From Roseiarcus sp963774195 (GTDB lineage: Bacteria; Pseudomonadota; Alphaproteobacteria; Rhizobiales; Beijerinckiaceae): 64,000 bases of DNA. The notes beneath the pieces are model-generated. The model was not told the origin of the DNA. It searched no databases and saw only the letters and a program-made list of their open reading frames with translations. Of the stretch, positions 1 to 7,719 are shown piece after piece. The DNA is taken from the NCBI GenBank assembly GCA_963774195.1, contig CAVZDY010000001.1:2239979-2303978 (forward strand). The letters run 5' to 3'. The position numbers were made by a program, and so were the translations under genes. The number at the start of each line of letters is the position of its first letter. Position 1 is the first letter of the stretch.

Positions 1-556
1 GACTTAGCGTCAACCATAATTGCCGACAGGCGATTTGAAGTGCTTGCGCGCCGCAACCGTTTCCGAAGGACTCGCGCGATACGCGATTTGTCTATGTTAT
101 GTTCTATGTTTCTTCCCTTCTGCTCATTCCGGGCCAAGCGTTGCGGCCGCCAGGGCGATGAAGTGGTAACCATGGCGGGGGAAGGCGCGCCAAGCTGCAG
201 AATCGACTCGATTTTTACTGGAAAGGCGGATTCGAATCGAATGTCGCCGATTCGTGCCGGTTTTGTTTCCGCTCCCGCCGCGCTGTGCTGGTCTGGGACG
301 GCGACCGTCTGAGCAGCGTCGAAAAGGCTTTACTTGTCGCGTGGGCGGAGTTGCCGCGAAGTGGAGCGCCCGCCGACCTGATCATCTGCGCTGCAATGGA
401 AGCAGTAGTGCGTCCTGGCTGGGCTGGTCCCGGCCATCCACGCGGCGGCCGCGGCCCAGAACTATCGAGCGTTGCGGCGGCTGCGCGGCGTGGATGCCCG
501 GCACAAGGCCGGGCATGACGATCAACAGCCTGTATCAATCCAAAGACGGCAAGCGC
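1..556. other. Gene-free left edge of the window
   Basis: I see no convincing gene here. The open frames lack a ribosome binding site, recognisable composition or any motif I know. The right part (about 431-522) is a dispersed palindromic repeat, listed separately. The lipoprotein gene of the Mla operon ends at 557 on the minus strand, so this stretch lies downstream of that operon. Confidence 0.5.
431..522. repeat. Dispersed palindromic repeat, family A, copy 1
   Basis: The right half reads GTGGATGCCCGGCAC then AAGGCCGGGCATGACGAT, a small hairpin. The left half contains GGCCATCCACGCGGC and GCGGCCCA. A second, more complete copy is at 28959-29067, where both outer arms (GTCATGCCCG and CGGGCATGAC) are present. 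In this copy the left outer arm is degenerate. It is an intergenic, non-coding REP-like element. Confidence 0.7.
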
Positions 557-1111
557 TTAAATCCGCGTCGAGACGAACGTGACGATCTGGGCCATCACCG
601 TGGCGAGCGCGCTGTTCAGCGCGGCGGACACCGCGGCCGGCGAGGTCGAGGCGATCGGCTCTTCGGCGGTGAAGATCTGGGTAGCGATCGCCCGGCCGTT
701 CGTCGCAACGATCTTCGCTGCGAAATCGACCCGGACCCGGGAGGCAGGAACGTCGAGCTCAAAGGCGCGAATGTCGAGGTCGAGTTCGTAGTTCGCCACC
801 GCCGTGGCGCGGCGGGCGACGCCCGTGAAGCCGGAGTTCTGGAAGGTCTCGTTCAGCCGCGACTGGACAAGCAGCGGCAAGCGTTCCGACCATCGCGCGC
901 CAGCCAGCGTCGCGACTTCCTGGGGCCCGGTGCGCACCAGAATGCGATCGGTGTCGAGATCGACGCCGGCGAGCGGCTCGGCGATGCGCAACGGCGCCCG
1001 CAACGCGCGCTCCGGCGGCGGATCGGCGGCCGTGAGGTCGAAGGTGGCCGGAGGCGACCCGGCGCAAGCCGCAAGCAAGAGTGCGACGGCGAGCGCCGCG
1101 GCGGCGCGCAT
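557..1111 (-). CDS. Mla-type ABC transporter auxiliary lipoprotein (PqiC/YmbA-like)
   Basis: A 184-residue lipoprotein. The chosen start gives a short N-terminus and hydrophobic stretch ending in a lipobox (ALLLAAC) with the acylated Cys near residue 16, followed by a mature domain of the ABC-transport auxiliary lipoprotein family. Such proteins sit at the outer membrane and are thought to help MCE-family proteins pass lipids across the periplasm. The gene is last in a minus-strand operon after the STAS-MlaE permease, MlaF ATPase and MlaD genes. An upstream GTG at 1147 would overlap the mlaD stop as GTGA and add 12 residues before the signal peptide. Translational coupling through that start is possible, but the signal sequence favours 1111. 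It replaces the mlaC/mlaB genes of enterobacterial operons, which are absent here. Confidence 0.8.
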   Translation of the reverse strand: MRAAAALAVALLLAACAGSPPATFDLTAADPPPERALRAPLRIAEPLAGVDLDTDRILVRTGPQEVATLAGARWSERLPLLVQSRLNETFQNSGFTGVARRATAVANYELDLDIRAFELDVPASRVRVDFAAKIVATNGRAIATQIFTAEEPIASTSPAAVSAALNSALATVMAQIVTFVSTRI

Positions 1112-1143
1112 CGGACTTCCCTGGATCGGCGACGCCAATATCA

Positions 1144-2460
1144 TCACTGCCCGCCGTGATATTCGGGCAAGGCCGGCTTTGCGCCGAACAGGACCTCGTT
1201 GGGATTGCGGTCGAAGTTTCTCAGCACGCGGTCGAGGTCGTTGACGGTGCGCCGTCCGTCGACCGCCAGCGCCTCATATTCGCGCAGTCCCGACGAGGTG
1301 AAGTGCGTCAGGCCGGCGGCGATATCCTTGGTGCGGACGTCGAGGTCGTCGGCGAGCTGGCGCACAGACTTCGCCGCGTCGCCGACCTGGCCGAGCGGGC
1401 CCTTGACGTCGGAGGAGCCGAGAAAGCCCTGCAGGCTCGCCATCAGCCCGTCGATCTTGTCGGCGGATTCGTTGAGCTTGGCGGAGAGTTCGGAGGCGTT
1501 CTTCAACGTGTTGTCGATATTGCCTTTGTTGTCGAGCATGACCTCGCCAAGCGAGCTCGCGCCGTCGACGAATGTCTGGACCTTGCGCGTATCGACCGAC
1601 TTGATCAGCGCGTCGGCGTCCGTGAGTGTCGTATCGATCTTGCCGGCCGAGCTGTTGAGCTGCTTGGCGAGCGCCGCCGAATCTGACAGCAGTGCGTCGA
1701 TCGTCGATTTTTCGTTCGCCAGCGCGCTTGTGAAGGTGTCGACATTGCCGACGACCTGGCGCACCGTCGCCGGATCCACGGCTCCGATCAGCGTATCGAC
1801 ATGTTTCGACAACGACTGGAGTTGGTCGGCCAGCGGCCCAATCTTGCGGCCGAGGTCGGACACCGCCGCCAGGGCGGAATTGACGCCGGCCGAATTGTCG
1901 CTGAGCGCCTTCGAGAACGTGTCGACGTTCCGGATCGTGTCGGCCAGGGCGGGACCGTTATTGTCGAGCAGCTTGTCGACCTTGTCGATGACGCCTTCGG
2001 CGCGGGCGGACAGGCTTTGCACCGCCTCCATGATGTTCTGCAGCTCCGAAGGCTCGGCGGCGATGACGGGGGGCTTGCCGTCCCGCCCGACGAGCGCCGG
2101 CGCGTTGGGGGCGCCGCCTTTGAGCGCGATCACGGCGGCGCCTGCCAGGCCCTGGACCTCCAGGCGCGCCTTGGTGTCCGCCTTGATCGGCGCGCGATCC
2201 GAGATATCGGCCATCACGCTGACCCGCTGCGGGTCAGTGGCGTCGAAGTTGATCGCCGTGACGTCGCCGACCCGCAGGCCGTTGAACAGCACCGGGCTGC
2301 CGCGGGTGAGGCCGGCGACCGAGCCGGTGAAAAGAAATTCGTACGGCTTGCGATTGTGATTGGTCGCTTCGCCGGCAAACCACAGGACGAATAGAAACGC
2401 CCCGGCGATCACCGCCAGAGAAAACGCACCGATCAACACGAAGTTCGCTCGTGTCTCCAT
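1144..2460 (-). CDS. mlaD: MlaD family (MCE domain) lipid-transport substrate-binding protein
   Basis: 438 residues from the ATG at 2460 (METRANFVLIG). One N-terminal membrane anchor (about residues 8-28) is followed by an MCE domain (about 40-115, with the typical GLTRGSPVLFNGLRVG segment). A long helical tail of about 300 residues follows, rich in repeated 'LADTIRNVDTFSKAL'-like patterns (repeated N-V-D-T-F and S-A-A-L motifs). MCE proteins form hexameric rings in the periplasm that carry phospholipids between the membranes. The long tail matches the Rhizobiales form and could make a tunnel or needle rather than the short E. coli MlaD ring. The frame is open upstream to 2775, but that part has no family similarity. 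It overlaps the lipoprotein reading frame by 4 bases if the GTG at 1147 is used. Confidence 0.9.
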   Translation of the reverse strand: METRANFVLIGAFSLAVIAGAFLFVLWFAGEATNHNRKPYEFLFTGSVAGLTRGSPVLFNGLRVGDVTAINFDATDPQRVSVMADISDRAPIKADTKARLEVQGLAGAAVIALKGGAPNAPALVGRDGKPPVIAAEPSELQNIMEAVQSLSARAEGVIDKVDKLLDNNGPALADTIRNVDTFSKALSDNSAGVNSALAAVSDLGRKIGPLADQLQSLSKHVDTLIGAVDPATVRQVVGNVDTFTSALANEKSTIDALLSDSAALAKQLNSSAGKIDTTLTDADALIKSVDTRKVQTFVDGASSLGEVMLDNKGNIDNTLKNASELSAKLNESADKIDGLMASLQGFLGSSDVKGPLGQVGDAAKSVRQLADDLDVRTKDIAAGLTHFTSSGLREYEALAVDGRRTVNDLDRVLRNFDRNPNEVLFGAKPALPEYHGGQ

Positions 2461-2608
2461 TAATCCTATCGTCCTCGCCAGCTTGCGGCGTCTGGCGCCG
2501 TTTCCACGCGTCCTGCGCCGCGACGGCGCGTCCCATAACAGATCTCGCCCGCCGTCGCCCCCCTGTGGCGGGCAGAAATGTTCAATATCGTGCGTTGGGC
2601 CCGCTTTG

Positions 2609-3457
2609 TCATGGCCTGCGCCTTTCCACCGTGGCTTCGCGCAGCGCCGCCTCGCGCCCGGAGCCCCGCTTGCCATGGAAATAGGCCTTGATCCAGGGGT
2701 CCTCGGACAGCAACAGCTCGGAAATCGGCCCGATCGCCGAAACCTTGCCGCTGCCCAGCACGGCCACCCGGTCACAGATCGCGTAAAGGCTGTCCAGGTC
2801 GTGCGTGACCATGAACACCGTCAGGCCGAGCGTTCGCTGCAACGTCGCGATCAACTGGTCGAATTCCCCGGCGCCGATCGGGTCGAGGCCCGAAGTCGGT
2901 TCGTCCAGGAAGAGAAGGTCCGGGTCGAGCGCCAAAGATCTGGCGAGCGCGGCGCGCTTGATCATGCCGCCGGACAGCTCGGAGGGGAACTTGCCCGCCG
3001 CATTGGGCGGCAAGCCGACGAGGTCGAGCTTGAGCATCGCCAATTCGTCGCGCAAACGCGGTGATAGATCGAGATGCTCGCGCATCGGCGCTTGCACGTT
3101 TTGCAACACCGTCAGGCTGGAAAATAGCGCGCCCTGCTGAAAGAGAACCCCCCACCGCTGCTCGGCGCGCCGGCGCTCCAGGACGGAAAGCGCGTCGATG
3201 TCCCGCCCGTAAACCTCGATCATGCCGGCGCGCTTGGGCAGCAGGCCGAGGATCGTGCGGGTGAGGACGGACTTGCCGGCGCCAGAGGCGCCGACGAAGC
3301 CGAGCACCTCGCCGCGGTAAATGTCGAGGTCGAGCCCGTTCATGACCATGTGATCGCCGAACCCGACGTGCAGGTCGCGCACACGGATCACGACTTCGCG
3401 CGCGCTTTGATCCGCCGGCTCGCCGAGGAGCGTCCCGTTCGGCTCGTGGGCCGTCAA
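2609..3457 (-). CDS. mlaF: MlaF-type ABC transporter ATP-binding protein
   Basis: 282 residues. Walker A is GASGAGKS (about residue 54), the ABC signature is LSGGMIKR, Walker B is LLFLDEP, and the switch is MVTHDLD. The Q-loop is in GVLFQQGALFSSLTV, typical of Mla/Ttg2A ATPases. It powers the MlaE permease at the inner membrane. No ATG is available near the conserved N-terminus. I chose a TTG at 3457 that overlaps the mlaE stop codon (TTGA), the usual coupling arrangement in this operon, but an alternative start a few codons downstream cannot be excluded. The frame is open far upstream to 4120 antiparallel to family similarity and that extension is spurious. Confidence 0.88.
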   Translation of the reverse strand: MTAHEPNGTLLGEPADQSAREVVIRVRDLHVGFGDHMVMNGLDLDIYRGEVLGFVGASGAGKSVLTRTILGLLPKRAGMIEVYGRDIDALSVLERRRAEQRWGVLFQQGALFSSLTVLQNVQAPMREHLDLSPRLRDELAMLKLDLVGLPPNAAGKFPSELSGGMIKRAALARSLALDPDLLFLDEPTSGLDPIGAGEFDQLIATLQRTLGLTVFMVTHDLDSLYAICDRVAVLGSGKVSAIGPISELLLSEDPWIKAYFHGKRGSGREAALREATVERRRP

Positions 3458-4587
3458 AATCGCACCGCCGCGAAGAACATTGCGAAGATGCCGTCGAGGA
3501 CGATCACCATGAAGATCGACTTCACCACCGAGCCCGTGACCTTGCGGCCGAGCGATTCGGCCGAGCCCGCGACGGCGAAGCCCTCGCGCGAGGCGATCAG
3601 GCCGATCACCAAGGCCATGAACGGCGCCTTGATGAGACCGGATTCGAAGGTGCTGAGCACGATCGCGTCGTGCAGGCGCGTAATGAACACCGGCGGCGCG
3701 ATGTTGCCGTAGGCCCAGGCGACGCAGGCGCCGCCGAACAGGGCGGCCATATCGGCGAGGAAGGTCAACAGCGGCAGCGCCAACACCAGCGCCATGATGC
3801 GCGGCAGGATCAGCACTTCGATCGGATCGAGCGCCATCACTTCGAGCGCGTCGACTTCCTCCCGCATCTTCATGGCGCCGATCTCGGCGGTGATCGCCGA
3901 GCCCGAGCGGCCGGCGATCATGATCGAGGTCAGCAGCACGCCGAGCTCGCGCAGGACGAGGAGGCCGATCAGGTCGACCGCGTAGGGGGTCGCATTGAAG
4001 CGCTGGAGCTGGAAGATGCCCTGCTGGGCGACGATCGCGCCGACCAGGAAGGTGATCAGCAGGACAATCGGGGCGCTGCGCAGGCCGAACGCCTCGAGAT
4101 GGAATGCGACCGACGTCCACCGCCAGCGGTTCGGGTGCACCATGACGCTCGCGGCGGCGCTGACGAGGCGCCCGAGAAAGCTCAAGCCGCCGACGAGGTC
4201 CGCGCCAGCGACATAGACGCTCTCGCCGACGTCGGCGAGCAGGGACGTCAAAGAGTGGCTGTGGTGCGGTTTGGGCGTCTCGACGGGGCGGAAGCGCGCC
4301 TCTTGCAACAGAATTGCGTGCTCGGGACGGGCGCCGACGAAGCGGGCCGCGACGCCCCGAGCGGCGAGCGATTCACGCGACCGGTCGATCACCCACGCGC
4401 CGGCCGTATCCATGCGACTGACCTCAGAGAGGTCGATCGTCGCCTGCTGGGAGCCGGACGCCGCCGAGACAAGGGCATCGGCCCAGCGCTCGAGCAAAGA
4501 GCCCGCGTCGATCGTCCATCCGCCAGCGAGCGCCAGATGGACGCCGGCCGCGGTTTGTTCGCTCGTTATGGCCGGAGCCGTTGACAT
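3454..4587 (-). CDS. mlaE: MlaE family lipid ABC permease with N-terminal STAS domain
   Basis: 377 residues from ATG 4587. The first about 100 residues form a STAS-like domain (TIDLSEVSRMDTAGAWVI), equivalent to a free-standing MlaB. The rest is an MlaE permease with 5-6 hydrophobic segments and the conserved GRSGSAITAEIGAMKMREEV and EVDALEVMALDPIEVLILPR regions. It forms the inner-membrane channel of the MCE lipid transporter and is the first gene of the minus-strand operon mlaE-mlaF-mlaD-lipoprotein. The fusion explains why no separate mlaB is present. An upstream in-frame extension to 4785 adds Arg-rich sequence without family character. Confidence 0.9.
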   Translation of the reverse strand: MSTAPAITSEQTAAGVHLALAGGWTIDAGSLLERWADALVSAASGSQQATIDLSEVSRMDTAGAWVIDRSRESLAARGVAARFVGARPEHAILLQEARFRPVETPKPHHSHSLTSLLADVGESVYVAGADLVGGLSFLGRLVSAAASVMVHPNRWRWTSVAFHLEAFGLRSAPIVLLITFLVGAIVAQQGIFQLQRFNATPYAVDLIGLLVLRELGVLLTSIMIAGRSGSAITAEIGAMKMREEVDALEVMALDPIEVLILPRIMALVLALPLLTFLADMAALFGGACVAWAYGNIAPPVFITRLHDAIVLSTFESGLIKAPFMALVIGLIASREGFAVAGSAESLGRKVTGSVVKSIFMVIVLDGIFAMFFAAVRF

Positions 4588-5040
4588 CGGGCGCTCGATT
4601 AAGGCGCTCGGGATCGTCGCGAAACGCGCACTGTCGAATGCGGCCGATCCGTTACGCTCGGACAGTAAGAAGAGCGACGTGACAAATGGCCGCCCGGTTG
4701 TTGTCAGGCTCTTAGCCGGGTCAAGCCGCCATGTCGAGGCGCGCGTCGAAATGACGTCAAGAAGTCGCCGGCGCCTACGGGGCAACCGGACTTCCTTCTT
4801 CTAGGGCATTCTGCCTTTTGGCTGACACGGTCCCCGGTGTCACCCCCGCGAAAGCGGGGGTCCAGCCAACCGCCGCAAGCCTTCGCCCCTTGGTTCCTGG
4901 ATGCCCGCCTTCGCGGGCATGACAGGACCGCAGCCACATTGGCAATTTCGAGGACACGGCCGCGGCAAGGGTTCAGCCTGAGCGAAGCGCCGGCCCTGCA
5001 GATGTCGCTTCAGTCTCCCGAAGGGGAGGGGGCTCGGCGG
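4588..5040. other. Intergenic stretch between mlaE and the Nramp-like gene
   Basis: This holds the promoter side of the Mla operon and the 3' end of the Nramp-like gene. The only structure I can support is the palindromic repeat at 4838-4924. I see no coding frame with family character. Confidence 0.5.
4838..4924. repeat. Palindromic repeat, family B, intact copy
   Basis: An 87-base element with an outer hairpin at each end: TGTCACCCCCGCGAAAGCGG at the left and GCCCGCCTTCGCGGGCATGA at the right, joined by a spacer containing CCAACCGCCGCAAGC. A second copy lies in opposite orientation at 17076-17374, where it is split by a 202-base insertion. This intact copy is the key reference for reading that insertion. 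Confidence 0.85.
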
Positions 5041-6696
5041 TCAGCCCGGCTGACCGCCGATCGCCAGCATGACGATGCGGTAGAGGACCATGCCGCCCGC
5101 AACGACGAGATAGAGACGCAGGACGCCCATCCAGGTCTTGGCGGCCAGCGACAGCTTCGCCGGCGCCAGTTGGGCCAGCGGGGGCATCCGCCAGTTCTCG
5201 CGCGAGACTGTCGCGGCCGCGACCACGTCCTCTCCGGCCTTTGCCTCATTGCGGCTCAAGACGATGATCGCCGCCGCGACGACCACCGCGAAGACTGCAC
5301 CGCCGCCGAGGATGCTGAGGATCACATGGTCGTTAGTGGAATTAGGGAACAGCACCGAGGCGGTCAGAATGACCGACAGGACCACCAGCACGGCGATGAC
5401 CGCGCCGGTGAAATAGTTCAGGCCGGGCGTGTTGGCCCAGGGACCGAGCACCGGCTTGTCGTTGCAGAGCAGCAGCAGGAACACGGTCGCGCTCGGCAGC
5501 AGGACGCCGGCGAGCACCTGGACCGACGTCGTCAGCAAGCCGAGGGGCGAGCCCGGCGTCAGCACGATCGCTGCGGCGATTGCGATCAGCACGAAATAGA
5601 CGGCGTAGAAGCCCTTCGCCTCCGTGACATTGCGGTGCAGCGAGTGGCGCACCGAGAATACGTCGCCAATCGCATAGGCCGTCGAGAGCGACACCGCGGA
5701 CGCGCCGATGAGCGCGGCGTCGATCAGCGCGATCGCGAACATCACGCCGGCGGTCTTGCCGGCATATTTCTCGAGTCCCGCCGCGACGCCGCCCGCGTCG
5801 GTGAAGTTGCCGAATTCGGGCTTGCCGGCAAAAGCGGCGGCGGTGAACGCGATGATCGCGACCGCGCCGACGATCACCAGGGCGATGCCGAGCCACAGAT
5901 CGGCCCGCTCGTATTTGATGAATCGGGGCGTGATCCGCTTGTCGATGATGTAGCTCTGCTGGAAGAAGAGCTGCCACGGCGCGACCGTCGTGCCGACGAG
6001 GCCGATGATGAGCAGCATCACGTCGCTCAGCTTGCCCTCGGCCGGCATCTGCGGAACGACAAGGTCATGCGCCACCTGGGCAATCGACGGATGCACCATG
6101 AAATAAATTGGAATGAGCAACAGGCTGGCGAACACCAGCGCCATCGCGAAGCGCTCGAAACGGCGGAAATCGCCGGTGCTGACCGCGGCCATGACGAGCC
6201 CGGCGGCGGCCACGACCCCCACCTTCCTGTCGAGGCCGAGATAGTCGAGCGCCAGCGCGATGCCGATGAATTCGGTGATGATGGTCAGGCCGTTGAGCAG
6301 GAACAGGTCGACGACGCTAAACGCGCCCCAGAACTTGCCGAAGCGTTCGAAAATCAGGCGCGCGTGACCGACCCCGGTGACGGCGCCGAGGCGCAGCACC
6401 ATTTCCTGGTTCACGTAGAGGACCGGGATCAGCAGCAGCATCGTCCACAGCAGCGTCGTGCCGTAGTTCTGGCCGGCTTGGCTGTAGGTCGAGAAGGCGC
6501 CGGCGTCATTGTCGCCCGCCATCACGATGAGGCCGGGTCCGATAATGGCGAGCAGCGTCGTAAGCCGGTGTTTCCAGGTCTCACGCGGGGCGGTGTCGCC
6601 GTGAAAAATGGTGCCGAAGGCGCCTTGGATATGGCCGATGTGCGCGTCGTCGAGGACAGCGGTCACGGGCTCGGTGATCGTAGCTTTCATGGTCAT
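5041..6696 (-). CDS. Nramp-family divalent metal transporter, variant subgroup
   Basis: 551 residues with about 11-12 hydrophobic segments over residues 45-540. The overall pattern (GPGLIVMAGDNDAGAFSTY in TM1, then GAVTGVGHARLIFERFG) is that of Nramp/MntH-like secondary transporters. The two metal-site motifs differ from the canonical ones: TM1 has D62-N-D-A-G where Nramp has DPGN, and TM6 has A239-P-W-Q where Nramp has MPHN. The missing TM6 methionine suggests that the substrate is not simply Mn2+ or Fe2+. An Nramp-related magnesium or other-ion clade is possible, but this is inference. The start at 6696 has a GGGGGA ribosome site about 7 bases upstream. It is monocistronic. I looked for a yybP-ykoY (Mn) or M-box (Mg) leader upstream and did not recognise one. 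Confidence 0.82.
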   Translation of the reverse strand: MTMKATITEPVTAVLDDAHIGHIQGAFGTIFHGDTAPRETWKHRLTTLLAIIGPGLIVMAGDNDAGAFSTYSQAGQNYGTTLLWTMLLLIPVLYVNQEMVLRLGAVTGVGHARLIFERFGKFWGAFSVVDLFLLNGLTIITEFIGIALALDYLGLDRKVGVVAAAGLVMAAVSTGDFRRFERFAMALVFASLLLIPIYFMVHPSIAQVAHDLVVPQMPAEGKLSDVMLLIIGLVGTTVAPWQLFFQQSYIIDKRITPRFIKYERADLWLGIALVIVGAVAIIAFTAAAFAGKPEFGNFTDAGGVAAGLEKYAGKTAGVMFAIALIDAALIGASAVSLSTAYAIGDVFSVRHSLHRNVTEAKGFYAVYFVLIAIAAAIVLTPGSPLGLLTTSVQVLAGVLLPSATVFLLLLCNDKPVLGPWANTPGLNYFTGAVIAVLVVLSVILTASVLFPNSTNDHVILSILGGGAVFAVVVAAAIIVLSRNEAKAGEDVVAAATVSRENWRMPPLAQLAPAKLSLAAKTWMGVLRLYLVVAGGMVLYRIVMLAIGGQPG

Positions 6697-6877
6697 GGCT
6701 CGTCCCCCTTCGCCTGGAAGGCGCGGAAGCGAGCCGACGGCCGACTAGCCCTCGTCTCGCCTCACGCCCGAGGCGTTGGAATTCCCTTGAAGATCAAATG
6801 TTTTCCGCCCGCCGTGGCGCTCAAAAACGCGCTGACGGGCCAACTAGGGCCGTCGTTCATTTTGCGAATCCGTTAGG

Positions 6878-7102
6878 TCATAAGGGGACGGGCGAGCCGG
6901 GCTCGTGCGCGGCGCCGCGCAGCGCCGTCCAGACGCAATGCAGGGCTCCGGTCGCCGGGTCACGCCGCCAGTGGCAAACGGGACCGGTCTTATGGGCGGC
7001 TCGGCGACGCGCGCGCGCATCGGCGAAGTCGTGCAGCGTCGAAGCGCGCACGGAACGATCAGTCGCAGAGCGACGGCCGGCAGTTAGGGAGAGCTGGTTC
7101 AT
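6878..7102 (-). CDS. Small CHWR-motif hypothetical protein
   Basis: 74 residues, starting MNQLSLTAGRRSA. The C-terminal half carries PVCHWRRDPATGALHCVW, two CxW/CVW-type elements separated by a DPATG turn. I recall this signature in small uncharacterised proteins of Rhizobiales, but I cannot name a family. It is basic (many Arg/His), has no signal peptide and no membrane segment. The paired Cys/His could bind a metal or sit on DNA or RNA; that is speculation. It is oriented like the downstream Nramp-like gene and about 180 bases upstream of it, so co-transcription is possible. Confidence 0.55.
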   Translation of the reverse strand: MNQLSLTAGRRSATDRSVRASTLHDFADARARRRAAHKTGPVCHWRRDPATGALHCVWTALRGAAHEPGSPVPL

Positions 7103-7453
7103 GGCTCGCCTCCGTTTTGGTTGTGTCCAAAAGCCGGAAGGCGAGAGGGCAGTCGGGCCCGTCAGGCCCGCCAAACGCCTCGCGCACAGGCTTCCGGCCC
7201 GTGGACGTTGACGATGTGGTTGAGCGAGAGAGCCAACGCCTTCGGCGCGGCCGATTCGCTCGAGCTGGTACTGCCCATGTCTCTACGGTTGAGTTGAGAA
7301 CGCCGGCTGGAACGAATTCCAACCAGCAACCTCTGTGATGGTTCCGCGAAGTGTCTGTGTCAACGAAAAAATCGGGCCGGAGTCTAAGAAAATTCCAACG
7401 AGGCGGCACGGACGGGGTTTGCCTGCGTGACCCCGCTCATGTAGCGTCTCCGT
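7103..7453. other. Intergenic stretch between the small CHWR gene and the cobalamin riboswitch
   Basis: This must contain the divergent promoters for the CHWR gene (minus) and the riboswitch-NiCoT transcript (plus). I see no convincing coding frame and no unambiguous sigma70 box. Confidence 0.4.
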
Positions 7454-7616
7454 CGATGGTTCCCTTCGGGGATCAAAAGGGAACACGGTGCAGGCCGCAA
7501 GGCCGATGCCGTGGCTGCCCCCGCAACTGTAAGCGGTGAGACGACGCCACCTGTGATCACTGGGCAACCGGGAAGATCGGCGTCTGTTTTTGACCCGCGA
7601 GCCAGGAGACCTGCCA
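7454..7616 (+). promoter_or_regulatory. Cobalamin (AdoCbl) riboswitch
   Basis: All conserved blocks of the B12 riboswitch are visible in order: GGTTCCC and its partner AAAAGGGAAC, then CGGTG, the highly conserved CTGCCCCCGCAACTGTAAGC core (7515-7534), and the 3' B12 box AGCCAGGAGACCTGCC (about 7600-7615). It ends about 100 bases before the NiCoT permease gene, on the same strand. The expected logic is that bound cobalamin represses expression, so cobalt import rises when B12 is short. The expression platform between 7617 and 7719 contains the self-complementary CGCGATCGCG followed by a run of T at about 7683-7697, which may act as a terminator. Confidence 0.95.
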
Positions 7617-7719
7617 TCGCTCGTGCAGCCGATCTCGGGCGAGGTGTACCGGTGGTCTGTCTCTTTTGCGGCATCACCCGCGATCGCGCTGTTTTTCCCC
7701 AACAGCATGCGAGGGTGTC

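Noticed and set aside
4837..6876. 679-codon plus-strand frame opposite the Nramp-like gene
   Set aside because: It is an antisense shadow, rich in Arg, His, Asp and Gln, with no family features, and begins inside the palindromic repeat.
6697..6877. Mn (yybP-ykoY) or Mg riboswitch ahead of the Nramp-like gene
   Set aside because: I looked for the conserved core elements on the minus strand and did not find them.
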